A DNA stretch of 33,803 nt from an uncultured Bacteroidota bacterium (GCA_937871435.1 CALMQM010000088.1:1-33803); one strand, 5' to 3'. Shown: positions 1-9,981, counted from the stretch's first letter. The notes: generated by a model from the sequence alone, not told the origin. Numbers and translations: made by a program.

Positions 1-247
1 TAAAGAGATCGTTGGTGCCATCCGGACCGAATTCATGGTAGAGTTTGTCAAGCACTCCTGACAGATGAATATCCCAGCAGGGTGCGCACCAGTATGCACT
101 GACATCCACCAGTACTGTTTTACCGGCAGTCACCAGCGAGTCTATATCGTAGCGGTTTCCGTCAATCGCTGTTGCAACCCAGTTTTGATTCTGTGCTTTC
201 GCCAGTGTACAACTGAGAAAAGTAAGAGCGTAAATTAATTTTTTCAT
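1..247 (-). CDS. Secreted thioredoxin-like protein, N-terminal part (cut by window edge)
   Basis: This is an 82-residue N-terminal fragment whose C-terminus lies outside the window. Residues 1-19 form a typical signal peptide ending in AKAQ. Residues 53-57 read WCAPC, the CxxC active site of the thioredoxin fold, and they follow a hydrophobic beta-strand (TVLVDVSAY) as in TlpA/thioredoxin proteins. The family carries out thiol-disulfide exchange outside the cytoplasm. In Bacteroidota, redox proteins of this kind often have a long C-terminal region with a T9SS sorting domain, which cannot be checked here. The start lies 24 bp downstream of the stop of the preceding exported-protein gene on the same strand, so the two are probably co-transcribed. 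The thioredoxin-fold assignment is fairly secure. The substrate and exact subfamily are unknown. Confidence 0.8.
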   Translation of the reverse strand, partial: MKKLIYALTFLSCTLAKAQNQNWVATAIDGNRYDIDSLVTAGKTVLVDVSAYWCAPCWDIHLSGVLDKLYHEFGPDGTNDLF

Positions 248-271
248 TTTCTATTGAGGGGGTTTATGTTT

Positions 272-934
272 TTAATTTTGTAAAATAAATTTCGATGTAC
301 TGACTTTATTCTCTTTCATTGTGGTAAAGAAATATATTCCGGGAACAAAGTTGCTGAGCTCTATGGATGGTGTTGTTATTTTTGCTGATGAAAAAATTAT
401 TTTGCCGGATACATCACTTATCTGATTCATGCTTCCGAATCCGGTTTTGCAAAAAAGTTTCTTTTCGGAAATGAAAATAATTGGTTGGCTATTCGCGATT
501 TCTTCCACACCACTATTGCTTAATCGAATATCCCAGGTTAAGGTGTCGATTCGATTTGGATTGTTGACTTCCTGAATGGTATACCGAATAAATGCAGTTC
601 CATATGTGATGTGTGGGGTGCAATGTATGCTCATGGGAAATGTAGAGAGTGAAGCCAAAGGAGCGGACGTTGCATTGTCTATTAAATAGAGATAGCAGGT
701 AGCATTGTCGCAAATAGAAAATTCCCAATCGGGAGGGAAGTTCGCATCCAGTTTATTCCAGATAAAAGTTTCTGTAGTTGTATCTTCATTCGTGATGTTT
801 ATATCACAAATGCTGAGCATGTCCATCGCGGCATTTGTGAGAAGTGTGTTACCCGGACTGATGGAATAATTTTGAGCTTTCGTAATTTGAATGCTGCTTA
901 AGATGACTAAGAAAATCGATAGTCGTTTGAACAT
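272..934 (-). CDS. Small exported protein with type IX secretion sorting domain
   Basis: The protein has 220 residues from the chosen ATG at 934. An ATG eight codons upstream (958) is possible, but the later start puts the signal peptide (MFKRLSIFLVILSSIQITKAQ) directly at the N-terminus. The middle region (about 25-150) looks like an all-beta extracellular domain. It has a SICDNATCY stretch with two nearby cysteines and conserved-looking tryptophans (WEFSICD, TWDIR), a pattern I associate with Bacteroidota secreted proteins of unknown function. The last ~65 residues form a T9SS type A sorting domain, with DVSGKIIF, a VPGIYFF turn and a terminal KFILQN strand. It precedes the thioredoxin-like gene by 24 bp, and a CxxC oxidoreductase partner could act on its disulfides. 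That link is inferred only from neighbourhood. Confidence 0.8.
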   Translation of the reverse strand: MFKRLSIFLVILSSIQITKAQNYSISPGNTLLTNAAMDMLSICDINITNEDTTTETFIWNKLDANFPPDWEFSICDNATCYLYLIDNATSAPLASLSTFPMSIHCTPHITYGTAFIRYTIQEVNNPNRIDTLTWDIRLSNSGVEEIANSQPIIFISEKKLFCKTGFGSMNQISDVSGKIIFSSAKITTPSIELSNFVPGIYFFTTMKENKVSTSKFILQN

Positions 935-986
935 GTTCGATAGATTGTCGCGATTCATCGAGCCCCCAACTCTGATGTGCTTAGAA

Positions 987-994
987 CAAATTTA
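987..994 (-). promoter_or_regulatory. Candidate -7 promoter element (TAnnTTTG)
   Basis: On the minus strand this reads TAAATTTG, an exact match to the Bacteroidota -7 consensus TAnnTTTG. It lies about 50 bp upstream of the start at 934. A convincing -33 TTTG at 19-21 bp spacing is not present, so the call rests on the -7 box alone. Confidence 0.4.
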
Positions 995-1219
995 GACAAC
1001 CTTATTCAATGAAAATTGCCCCAATGAACAGGCGTAGGCATTTTTTTATCATTCGCATCCGGATGACATCGGTGTGCTGAAAATGGCTAAAATCGATGAT
1101 TTTTGAGCATTATTTCAGACGAATGAGTTGACATTGAAGGCATTTTTTCTCTCAATGAAAAAATAGGAGGGCAGTGAGAAGCTTATAGGAAGATAAGGCA
1201 AAAGTAATTGGTGTCTTGT

Positions 1220-1975
1220 CTAACCAATTCTTGTTTTGTCGAACAGACTGAAAAGTTGTTCTTTTTTTCTGGATGCGATGGTAATCTTTGAGTTGTCAGA
1301 CATGATGACCTGCATGTTCTGCTTATCGATTTTCAAAACATGAACCAGATTGATGAGATTGGAATGATGTACGCGAAAAAAATTTGAAGTACTCAGGATT
1401 TCTTCGAATTCAATCAATGATTTAGAGATCAGAATGGTTTTGTTGTTGACCAGATAAAATGTCGTGTAGTTGCGGTCAGCCTCTATTTGAATGATGTCAG
1501 ACAGTTTAACAATGTGCACAAATTCCTGGGTGTTCAGTACAATCTTTTTTTGATTTACATTATTCATGTTTTCAACTAAAGATTCCATTTTTTCCATAAG
1601 GAATGACTCGTTCTTCTTAGCTGTCGCTTTTTCCAGAACCTTGATCAATTCCTCCGGGTTTACAGGCTTGAGAAGATAATCAAGCGCGCTGTATTTGAAG
1701 GCCTGAATGGCATATTGATTATAGGCTGTGATAAAAACTACTTTAAAATCAACCGGCATGAATTTTTTTATTAGGTCAAATCCATTTCCGTCCGGCATTT
1801 GAATATCGAGTAACACCAGATCAGGTTTGTGTAGTTTTATTTCCAGGTACGCGCTTTCAATATCGCCGGCTTCGCCTACAATATTTGCGCCCGGGAAATA
1901 CATGGAGATCAGATGACGCAATGAACTGCGTACTCTTTTTTCGTCATCTACAATTAAAATGCTGAGCGCTTTCAT
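1220..1975 (-). CDS. LytTR-family response regulator (partner of the TPR sensor kinase)
   Basis: This two-domain DNA-binding response regulator has 251 residues from the ATG at 1975. The alternative ATG at 1984 adds only three residues ahead of the receiver. In the receiver (about 3-120) the acidic pair is D10-D11, the phosphoacceptor is D57 in LLDIQMP, the conserved threonine is T83 and the conserved lysine is K103 in DYLLKP. The C-terminal LytTR domain (about 145-250) contains EADRNYTTFYL and the typical FFRVHHSNLINLVHV segment. The family binds short direct repeats upstream of target promoters. The start lies 32 bp after the stop of the sensor kinase on the same strand, so they form a kinase-regulator operon. 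Its closest relative in the window is the regulator at 25376-26113. Targets are unknown. Confidence 0.93.
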   Translation of the reverse strand: MKALSILIVDDEKRVRSSLRHLISMYFPGANIVGEAGDIESAYLEIKLHKPDLVLLDIQMPDGNGFDLIKKFMPVDFKVVFITAYNQYAIQAFKYSALDYLLKPVNPEELIKVLEKATAKKNESFLMEKMESLVENMNNVNQKKIVLNTQEFVHIVKLSDIIQIEADRNYTTFYLVNNKTILISKSLIEFEEILSTSNFFRVHHSNLINLVHVLKIDKQNMQVIMSDNSKITIASRKKEQLFSLFDKTRIG

Positions 1976-2007
1976 ACGCGACAAAAGTAGAATCTAATTT
2001 GAGAAAA

Positions 2008-3927
2008 TCAAATTGGAATGGTGAAGACAACCTTTGTTCCTTTTTTTATCGGATTGTCTTTGGAGAGATCTTCAATCGAATATGTCATTTTTGATTTCAT
2101 AGACCGATTCAGCAATTGCAAACGTTCTTTCGTTATTTGAATGGCAGAAGGACGCTTCACTTCAGAAGATTTGTTGAACTCTTCTTCAACCAGCATGATT
2201 CCGTTTCCATTGTCAAGAACAGTTACATGAAGTGTGTTTTTGTTCAATAGCTTGTATTCAATTTGTATCAATCCTTTTTTAAATCCTTTTTTGAAACCAT
2301 GCTCAACAGAATTTTCTATGAACGGTTGGGTTAACATGGGAGGAATTAATATGTCTTCCGGTGAATCTATTCCGATGAGTTCAATGCTATAATTAAACGT
2401 ATCTTCCAGTCTTAATTTTTGTAAATCAAGATAAAATCTTAATGTCTCCATTTCTTTTTGGAGATTAATGGTTTCAAAAGCGGATGACTCCAGAATCAAG
2501 CGCATTAACCTGGAAAAATCAGAAAGATATTTGCCTGCTTGTTTGGGCTGACTTTCATAGATAAAACTTTCGATGGTGATAAGAGCGTTGAAAATGAAAT
2601 GCGGATTCATTTGTGTTCTCAATAGTTTTTGCTCTAAAAGTAAGGTACGGTTTTGAAATTTGGTTTTGTTGAATCTTAATGTAAAGAAAGTAAGCAGCGC
2701 GATAATTATGACTAATACGACCAGAAAAATGGTCTGATTTCGTTTGGCTTCCAGTTCATATTTTTGAATTGTGATTTTATTTTGCAACAACTCATTTTCT
2801 TTTATTTTATTGTTTGTCTCAAATTTGGTTTTCATCTCGAGCAACAATCTGTTCTTTTCCCCGGACAGTAAACTATCATTGACTGTATTGTATTTCATTA
2901 AATAATTGTATGCGGATTTAAAATCATTCTGCTTTGCATATGATTTTGACAAAGCTTCCAGTGAGCTGGCTTTGATATCATCTAATCTGAGACTATCGGA
3001 ATTCAAATAGGAAGATGTAAAGAATGTAATCGCTTTTGGATAATTACTGATCTCGTAATACAAATCACCTAGCATCAGATCATAGGTGGCGCGATCAAAA
3101 TTGCTGATAGATTCATTGATTTTGGAAGTGGCAATTTTACTGGTTGCTATTGCTTTGTCATATTCTTTTTTTCTAATGTATATGCTTACCAGTCCCATGT
3201 TCGCAATTACAGATTCATTGTTTAGTTTCAACGAGTCGGAAAGTCTGACAGCTTCTGAATAATACGCTTCCGCTTCTTTGAAATTGGAAAGTTTTCTATT
3301 GACCATTCCCAGATTATTCAGAGACTTGATCAGCGCGGATTTTAAATTCAATTTGGAGTTTATCTCATATGATTTTGTGTGCCAGATCAAAGCTTCTTTT
3401 AAATTGTCTGTAGACCAATAAATGCTCCCTATGTTATTGTAGATTCTGGAAATTTCAGCGCTGTCTTTCAGTGTATCCTGTATTTTTAATGCGGCGAGGA
3501 ATTCTTCAAGGGATTTCCCGAAATCGCCGGTCGTATAATACAAGGAACCTTTGTTAATGTGCAGGGAAGACAAACCTGACGGAATATTGTTTTTGATGTA
3601 AATGGTTTGCGCGCTATCGAGATAGGAAAACGCTTTTGTCTGATTTCCTTGTCGAATGTTTAAAATAGCGAGTGCAGTATACACTCTTGCAGCCCTTCGT
3701 GTTCCCCTGTTACCGACAGAGTCAAGGCAATAAGTATAAGCCCGTATTGCTTTTTGGATATCAATATTCTCATAATGCTTTCCCAGGAGATAAAAATCTA
3801 CCTGCGATTTTTTCAAATCATTCGTCAGTTCGTCAGAGTGTGATTCGAAGAAAGGTTTGATAAGTTCGAGAGAATCTGTATAGTGGCTTTGGATACTCAA
3901 CAGTATCGACAATGTGAAGATTAACAT
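2008..3927 (-). CDS. LytS/YehU-type sensor histidine kinase with TPR sensor region
   Basis: The protein has 639 residues. A short hydrophobic N-terminus (about 1-14) looks like a signal sequence. Residues about 30-385 are tandem tetratricopeptide repeats, recognisable by recurring motifs such as NNIGSIYW, NNLGMVNRKLSNFKEAEAYY and GDLYYEISNYPKAI. A transmembrane helix spans about 399-419 (FLVVLVIIIALLTFFTL). A short coiled-coil linker follows, then the His_kinase (LytS) domain with phosphoacceptor H443 in QMNPHFIFN, and a HATPase domain with an N-box (QPFIENSVEHGF) and a G-box (DNGNGI). The TPRs therefore lie outside the cytoplasmic membrane and presumably sense a protein or peptide partner. 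This architecture is common in Bacteroidota. The downstream LytTR regulator is the obvious phosphorylation partner. The signal sensed is not known. Confidence 0.93.
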   Translation of the reverse strand: MLIFTLSILLSIQSHYTDSLELIKPFFESHSDELTNDLKKSQVDFYLLGKHYENIDIQKAIRAYTYCLDSVGNRGTRRAARVYTALAILNIRQGNQTKAFSYLDSAQTIYIKNNIPSGLSSLHINKGSLYYTTGDFGKSLEEFLAALKIQDTLKDSAEISRIYNNIGSIYWSTDNLKEALIWHTKSYEINSKLNLKSALIKSLNNLGMVNRKLSNFKEAEAYYSEAVRLSDSLKLNNESVIANMGLVSIYIRKKEYDKAIATSKIATSKINESISNFDRATYDLMLGDLYYEISNYPKAITFFTSSYLNSDSLRLDDIKASSLEALSKSYAKQNDFKSAYNYLMKYNTVNDSLLSGEKNRLLLEMKTKFETNNKIKENELLQNKITIQKYELEAKRNQTIFLVVLVIIIALLTFFTLRFNKTKFQNRTLLLEQKLLRTQMNPHFIFNALITIESFIYESQPKQAGKYLSDFSRLMRLILESSAFETINLQKEMETLRFYLDLQKLRLEDTFNYSIELIGIDSPEDILIPPMLTQPFIENSVEHGFKKGFKKGLIQIEYKLLNKNTLHVTVLDNGNGIMLVEEEFNKSSEVKRPSAIQITKERLQLLNRSMKSKMTYSIEDLSKDNPIKKGTKVVFTIPI

Positions 3928-4356
3928 TTGGGAAGTAATTATTGCAGAAAAGTAGGAAATATTAAGATTATCTGTAAGGATAGGTCAGGAAACAAAAGGC
4001 TTTGATGATTGGGATGACAATTAAAACCAGATCTTATCACAAACCGGTAGTTCATCCGCTGAAATTGAGTGGAAGTATAAGTTTTAAGAGAATATTTAAG
4101 AAGGTGAGTGGAGGATATTACACTACAGGCAAAAGATTTATCCTTAAGACAACACAGTGTTCGCCCTCCAAACTCCGGAGGAGTTCAAGTATTGTAGAAA
4201 AAAATTAAGTGTTCTGCATTCTGAGAATACACAGATTTAGTGAAAGTGAAAGAGTAAGTGGAGGTTTAAAGGAAAAATAATGGCAAAGAAGAAAAAGAGG
4301 TAATGAAGTTGTAATAAGGGTTACTGCGAATTGATCTAAAGGTTCTCTTCGAGATG

Positions 4357-4376
4357 ACAATCGTGTTCTCGATTGT
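4357..4376. repeat. Small hairpin adjacent to the 19-bp inverted repeat
   Basis: The arms acaatcg (4357-4363) and cgattgt (4370-4376) are perfect complements separated by six bases. The hairpin ends one base before the larger 19-bp inverted repeat, so the two may belong to one repeated element. No U-run follows on either strand, so it is not a terminator. Confidence 0.5.
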
Positions 4377-4377
4377 G

Positions 4378-4443
4378 TCGTCCAATTCCCGCCCAAGAAA
4401 TTTGGCAAAACGAAACAGAATTCGTTGGGCGGGAATTGGACGA
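4378..4443. repeat. Perfect 19-bp inverted repeat with 28-bp spacer
   Basis: The left arm tcgtccaattcccgcccaa (4378-4396) is the exact reverse complement of the right arm at 4425-4443. The 28-bp spacer contains a smaller cgaa/ttcg pairing at 4411-4424. On the plus strand the right arm is followed by a short T-run (about 4447-4452), so it might terminate plus-strand transcription. However, no gene on that strand ends here. A small non-autonomous mobile repeat (MITE or REP-like palindrome) fits at least as well. Both arms are visible directly. The biological class is inferred. Confidence 0.75.
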
Positions 4444-4651
4444 TACTTTTTTGAAAGTGAAGCTGTCATTTCATAGAAATCCTTTAGGTAAATAGGGAGT
4501 ATGTTTGTTTTATCTTTTTAATACCTCAGGGAATGTTCGGAGAAGATTGGCTGTCTTCATATAAATAGAATGAAAGTTTTGTGGAAGCATGCCAACAGAT
4601 TGAGCGATTTAATTGAATTAAAATCACATGGTGTAAAGCAAAGGAGGGATA

Positions 4652-4710
4652 TGCGGCGAAGCGGGCAATTCCGTACAAAATGGAAACGTTTACCGACTAC
4701 TTCCGCCGCA
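4652..4710. repeat. Imperfect inverted repeat downstream of a small secreted-protein gene
   Basis: The arms tgcggcg (4652-4658) and cgccgca (4704-4710) are perfectly complementary, and the pairing extends inward as aag/ctt with one bulge. The interior is GC-richer than the flanks and contains a taaacgttta-like palindrome. It lies about 50 bp beyond the stop of the gene at 4758-5225. It could be a 3' structure or a recombination site. No canonical integron attC core sequences were found in it. Confidence 0.45.
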
Positions 4711-4757
4711 GAATGAACTCGAGTGAGGGCATTCACACAACATTCCGGCGAGATGGT

Positions 4758-5225
4758 TCAAAATTCAACCGGTAAAAATTGCTTCTCAGGTTTCATTTCA
4801 GTCGGGCATGGATTGTTCACCTGTCTAAATTCTACTTTATTTTCGTAAGGAGTCATAACCCACTTGAAGTCTCCAAATGTCCAGAGAGCCAGTTTTTCTT
4901 TGTCATTCTTCAATACTGCGCTAAACTCCATATTCCCTCCTTCGTCTGACGCATTTATGTAAAAAGACTTATTGCCTGTTAATCGGGTAAATTTGTTGAT
5001 GACTAGCTTACTCGGTCCGTCAAGCTGCCAATATATTGTCACATAACCATTATCAATTGTAATTATTGGAGTTCCCCCGTTGCATGGGTCATATATTAAG
5101 TAACCCAAACTGTCACGTTCAACCAAAATCCATTTCTTGGGAATATCGTCAATGCTTTTCCAAGTAGTCTGTCCGAATGTAAATAGAGAAGCAGAAACAA
5201 GTATTGTCGTCAAAAAGCTTTTCAT
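4758..5225 (-). CDS. Small secreted protein of unknown function
   Basis: The protein has 155 residues with a clear signal peptide (MKSFLTTILVSASLFTFGQ, cleavage near residue 19). I do not recognise a family. The mature part is short and beta-rich, with two cysteines about 90 residues apart (in YDPCNGG and NNPCPTE) that could form a disulfide. Several aromatic strands (TIYWQLDG, LALWTFGDFKWVM) suggest a compact barrel or lipocalin-like fold, but this is only an impression. There is no T9SS sorting domain, so the product probably stays in the periplasm. It lies in an accessory interval rich in inverted repeats. Its upstream region shares a short motif with the leader of the neighbouring lipoprotein gene, as if both had arrived as mobile single-gene units. 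Confidence 0.75.
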   Translation of the reverse strand: MKSFLTTILVSASLFTFGQTTWKSIDDIPKKWILVERDSLGYLIYDPCNGGTPIITIDNGYVTIYWQLDGPSKLVINKFTRLTGNKSFYINASDEGGNMEFSAVLKNDKEKLALWTFGDFKWVMTPYENKVEFRQVNNPCPTEMKPEKQFLPVEF

Positions 5226-5255
5226 TTCAGTTGTGTCTTATAGTTGGTATTGTCT

Positions 5256-5295
5256 TGTAACATTGCTGCTAATGTTTATGCATATGCGGTATGGA
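5256..5295 (-). promoter_or_regulatory. Cassette-like leader upstream of the small secreted-protein gene
   Basis: On the minus strand this 5' region contains ACATTAGCAGCAATGTTAC. The leader of the next gene upstream (6036-6082) contains ATGTTAGCCGCTAC. Both share TTAGC-GC-A a short distance before a small exported-protein gene. From memory, leaders of this kind recur before unrelated small genes in many Bacteroidota genomes, but I cannot verify that here. Confidence 0.3.
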
Positions 5296-5369
5296 GATTT
5301 GTAACAGCGTGATTGTCCACGTTGCTGAACTAAGTTAGTTAAAAATACTTTCACCTTGCAGTTTCCACC

Positions 5370-6032
5370 CTATGGCAAATTCATTTTGTTTGGCGCTGAA
5401 GAAATTTCACGGAACTTATTAAAGAATTCCTTCTGTCGATAACTAAATGCGTCAGCCCGAGTGTGGAAAATAAATAAAAATTGCACGTCTGTCATATAGC
5501 ATGGTTGAGTATTAAAATATGGTAACGGATAATTCTCCTTCAATTTATCAATGGCCATTTGTGCGGCAATGGAATCACTGAATGTCCACTGCTCAATTAC
5601 TCCATCTGTCTTCGTGCCTTTGCTTTCTTCTTTTTGGTAGTAGTAGCCCCAAACGCTTTCTGCCTTTCTGAAAATCTGAGTGTCAATTGAGTCCTGTTGG
5701 TCTCGGGCAATCGTATTCCACCACAGCACTTTAGATTTTTCCTTGTCTAATTTATAGAAAGGAAAAGTCCTTATAAAATGGACTTTACAGTCAAGCAGCT
5801 CATTATAATTTTTCAGTTTGGCTACTCTTGCTGTGTCGCTCTTAAACCCAAGTGAGTCCAGAATTCCAACGATAAGCAAAAAATTTCTTGTCGGGCCGTC
5901 TGTTGAATCATCAGTCGACTCTGGTATTGTCTTGGTAAAAATATTTTCTTTGTCCTGAATGACCGGGATGTTCCGTTTGTCGTTACAGGAAATTATCAGC
6001 AAGAAAATATTTAGTAGGAGAATCTTTCCCAT
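5370..6032 (-). CDS. Putative lipoprotein of unknown function
   Basis: The protein has 220 residues from the ATG at 6032. An in-frame ATG at 6104 would add 24 residues, but those residues are encoded by the conserved-looking leader, and the later start places a proper lipoprotein signal (MGKILLLNIFLLIISC) at the N-terminus, so 6032 is preferred. The lipobox LIIS-C predicts lipid attachment at C16. The mature part has no domain I recognise. It is charged and soluble-looking, and ends in NKMNLP. The 144 bp before the next gene on the same strand contain no terminator. Together with its neighbour at 4758 it forms a pair of unrelated small exported proteins in an accessory interval. No function is proposed. 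Confidence 0.75.
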   Translation of the reverse strand: MGKILLLNIFLLIISCNDKRNIPVIQDKENIFTKTIPESTDDSTDGPTRNFLLIVGILDSLGFKSDTARVAKLKNYNELLDCKVHFIRTFPFYKLDKEKSKVLWWNTIARDQQDSIDTQIFRKAESVWGYYYQKEESKGTKTDGVIEQWTFSDSIAAQMAIDKLKENYPLPYFNTQPCYMTDVQFLFIFHTRADAFSYRQKEFFNKFREISSAPNKMNLP

Positions 6033-6035
6033 TTT

Positions 6036-6082
6036 CGTAGCGGCTAACATCCCAATATCCGCAATCAATTGCCTATACCCCT
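6036..6082 (-). promoter_or_regulatory. Cassette-like leader upstream of the lipoprotein gene
   Basis: The region immediately before the ATG at 6032 reads, on the minus strand, GGGTATAGGCAATTG, then GATATTGGGATGTTAGCCGC. It stays open in frame with the lipoprotein, which is why an extended N-terminus could be called. It resembles the leader at 5256-5295 in its TTAGC-GC core. Its role (promoter, recombination scar or repeat) is unknown. Confidence 0.3.
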
Positions 6083-6503
6083 CATTAAAATAGAATATAC
6101 TCAACTAAAACCAGTTGCAATTGCTATTATTGTCCCTGTTACTGGTTGGAAATTTGTTCAGTAATATTAATAAAATATCCAAATGAAAGGCTTGAAGAAT
6201 CATAATAAAGTATTACAGCGTAGATATTTTGCAAATTGTTAAAGCGAAGTCAAATAAAATACCCGGCTTAGAGATATGGGCTCAGGAAAATACGCCTTGA
6301 TGTTAGCCGGCTGTGTTAAATCTCAAATCATTTAGCAAAATAGCCCCGGCCGGAAGGAGGGACGACTGGAGGACGGGAAAGGCGGTGATGAGGAGCCGGG
6401 GATGTCGCTCCAAATAAAAATCCAATACCCGTCGAAAAAAATTTAATTTCCGGCGAATACTTTTGAAGAAGTATAAATTTTAATTTCTTCCTCAAAATTC
6501 AGT
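6083..6503. other. Intergenic stretch with a GC-rich inverted repeat
   Basis: No open frame worth calling was seen in these ~420 bp. The first half is AT-rich and featureless. The second half contains a GC-rich island (about 6341-6401) bounded by ccccggc and gccgggg arms, then AT-rich DNA up to the stop of the DUF998 gene. Confidence 0.5.
6344..6401. repeat. GC-rich inverted repeat with purine-rich interior
   Basis: The arms ccccggc (6344-6350) and gccgggg (6395-6401) are exact complements. The 44-bp interior is strongly purine-rich on the plus strand, with many GG and GGG tracts (ggaaggaggg, ggaggacggg). This contrasts sharply with the AT-rich surroundings. I have an impression of similar elements in other Bacteroidota intergenic regions but cannot confirm it. 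It could be a dispersed repeat or a structured RNA. No U-run follows, so it is not a simple terminator. Confidence 0.5.
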
Positions 6504-7136
6504 TTATTCATTATCCTGATTGATTCTTTTATTCAGAATAAATGTCAATGCAATCTGCCATGCAAGGAAGACGCCGATATTGATTCTTTCCCAAATGCCG
6601 GTGTTGGGAGTAGCAAGATTTGCCTGAACTTTTGGAGCATCCATTGCGGTGAGCATTCCAAACACACTTAAAACTACAATGGTTAAAATGGAATAGTTGC
6701 GAAATTGTTTTCCAAAACGTGCTGTGCCAAAACCAATGGCAAAAAGCATGAGAACAACAGTGACACTTGCAAGAGTCAGATGCATTGTGTCAGACATAGA
6801 AGAATAACCCTGTGCCAATGCTTCCCTTTGATGCATCGGAGCGAAAGGCCAGAACAAACTCACAATTCCATATGCTAACAGAAAAAATCCTATCAGACGG
6901 ATACGGCGATCGCCCAAGGCTGACTGAAGTACGCCTACAGCGAATGCAATCGCAAGAACAGAATATACTACACCCCAAACAACCCAGAGCATTCGCGTTG
7001 GAGTGCCAATCGCGGAAAGTTCACTCACAGTCTGATCAGTGATAGAATATCCCTCGTACAATTGAGGGATCCAAATGTTCATACCCACATATAACAACAC
7101 CGAATAAATTCCACAATACAACAGTTGTTTTTTCAT
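6504..7136 (-). CDS. DUF998 family integral membrane protein
   Basis: The protein has 210 residues and is very hydrophobic, with about six predicted transmembrane helices spread evenly (first near 5-25, last near 185-203). The early loop with YSITDQTVSELSAIGTP is the characteristic conserved region of DUF998 membrane proteins, and the overall length fits. The biochemical role of the family is unknown. The ATG at 7136 gives a short charged N-terminus (MKKQ) before the first helix, a normal membrane-protein start. It stands alone between gaps of ~400 bp on both sides, so no operon context helps. Confidence 0.8.
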   Translation of the reverse strand: MKKQLLYCGIYSVLLYVGMNIWIPQLYEGYSITDQTVSELSAIGTPTRMLWVVWGVVYSVLAIAFAVGVLQSALGDRRIRLIGFFLLAYGIVSLFWPFAPMHQREALAQGYSSMSDTMHLTLASVTVVLMLFAIGFGTARFGKQFRNYSILTIVVLSVFGMLTAMDAPKVQANLATPNTGIWERINIGVFLAWQIALTFILNKRINQDNE

Positions 7137-7522
7137 GAGATCATTGCTGTTCTAAACGAATTCAATTTCGACTAATATTAGAGGTATCCTTTGCAGAATC
7201 TTAATTTTCATTTCCTGCGCGTTAAATGAAAGCAATTATTTGCTTCGTGGTAATTCATTTACACTGCTGATCATGCAGATTATTTTTCGTTGATTCAGGA
7301 TTCCTCTTTTACAGTGTATCTATACAACAAAATTAATATGCTGGACAGGGTGGAAGAAGAACAGAAATCATATTTCAAAAAAAATGCCTCACATCGGAGG
7401 CATTCTTTTTCATTATTAATTTAAAACTTTTCAGAAATCAATTTGCGAAAGTAATTAAGCAGGATTGCTGCGGAATATACCATACTCCACTCATATATTA
7501 ATTTAGAAATGATATAATTCAA
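7137..7522. other. Intergenic region downstream of katG
   Basis: These 386 bp separate the katG stop from the start of the DUF998 gene on the same strand. The only clear element is the katG terminator at 7375-7404. The remaining sequence is AT-rich with no open frame of note. It presumably carries the DUF998 promoter, but no good TAnnTTTG box was found. Confidence 0.5.
7375..7404 (-). terminator. Rho-independent terminator downstream of katG
   Basis: The stem arms aatgcctc (7383-7390) and gaggcatt (7397-7404) are perfectly complementary around a six-base loop. On the minus strand the stem is followed by an uninterrupted run of eight T (7377-7384 as A on the plus strand, partly within the stem). 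This fits termination of katG transcription about 120 bp after its stop. A CTTTTT run on the other side might allow some bidirectional function. Confidence 0.85.
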
Positions 7523-9781
<2,259 letters not shown>

Positions 9782-9782
9782 T

Positions 9783-9814
9783 CAAATTTAGGAAAATCTC
9801 TGTTCAATTAACAG
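9783..9814 (-). promoter_or_regulatory. Candidate katG promoter with overlapping inverted repeat
   Basis: On the minus strand TAAATTTG (9783-9790) matches the Bacteroidota -7 consensus TAnnTTTG exactly, about 35 bp before the katG start. Just upstream, where the -33 region would lie, is a hyphenated palindrome ctgtt-caatt-aacag (9800-9814). No proper TTTG -33 box is present, so the promoter may depend on an activator, or the palindrome may be a repressor site. The pattern is visible. The function is inferred. Confidence 0.4.
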
Positions 9815-9981
9815 GTCATCGGTCAGCATTCTTGCGAAACAAATTGAGTTATCATTTGTTTAGTTTGCTTTCAAAGCCAACGGTTCCTGTAGGTTGCATT
9901 AAGATTCAGTATTTTGTAACAATATCGGTTCCCGATTCTTCCAGGTTAATCATGATGTATTTTTAGCGACCTGTTATTTTT

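Larger units (their letters stand above)
3928..4757. other. Long intergenic stretch with palindromic elements, no convincing gene
   Basis: These 830 bp lie between the kinase operon and the next gene. Short open frames exist on both strands (for example 4002-4208 and 4205-4469), but they lack recognisable motifs and overlap palindromes, so they are not called. The stretch holds several foldable elements. One is a short palindrome aactccggaggagtt near 4170-4184. Others are an acaatcg/cgattgt hairpin at 4357-4376, a perfect 19-bp inverted repeat at 4378-4443, and a tgcggcg/cgccgca stem at 4652-4710 with a GC-richer interior. Dense non-coding inverted repeats suggest a landing site for small non-autonomous repeats or decayed mobile DNA. 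Confidence 0.6.

Noticed and set aside
1142..1164. AT-only hairpin attttttc/gaaaaaat downstream of the first regulator
   Set aside because: The stem is weak and no T-run follows on the minus strand, so it is not a convincing terminator.
4002..4469. Three short open frames (67-68 codons) between the kinase operon and the small secreted gene
   Set aside because: They overlap each other and the inverted repeats, have no signal peptide or recognisable motif, and the composition looks non-coding.
5226..5369. Integron attC site between the two small exported-protein genes
   Set aside because: Hairpin-forming sequence exists (cagcgtg/cacgttg) but neither the RYYYAAC nor the GTTRRRY core is present.
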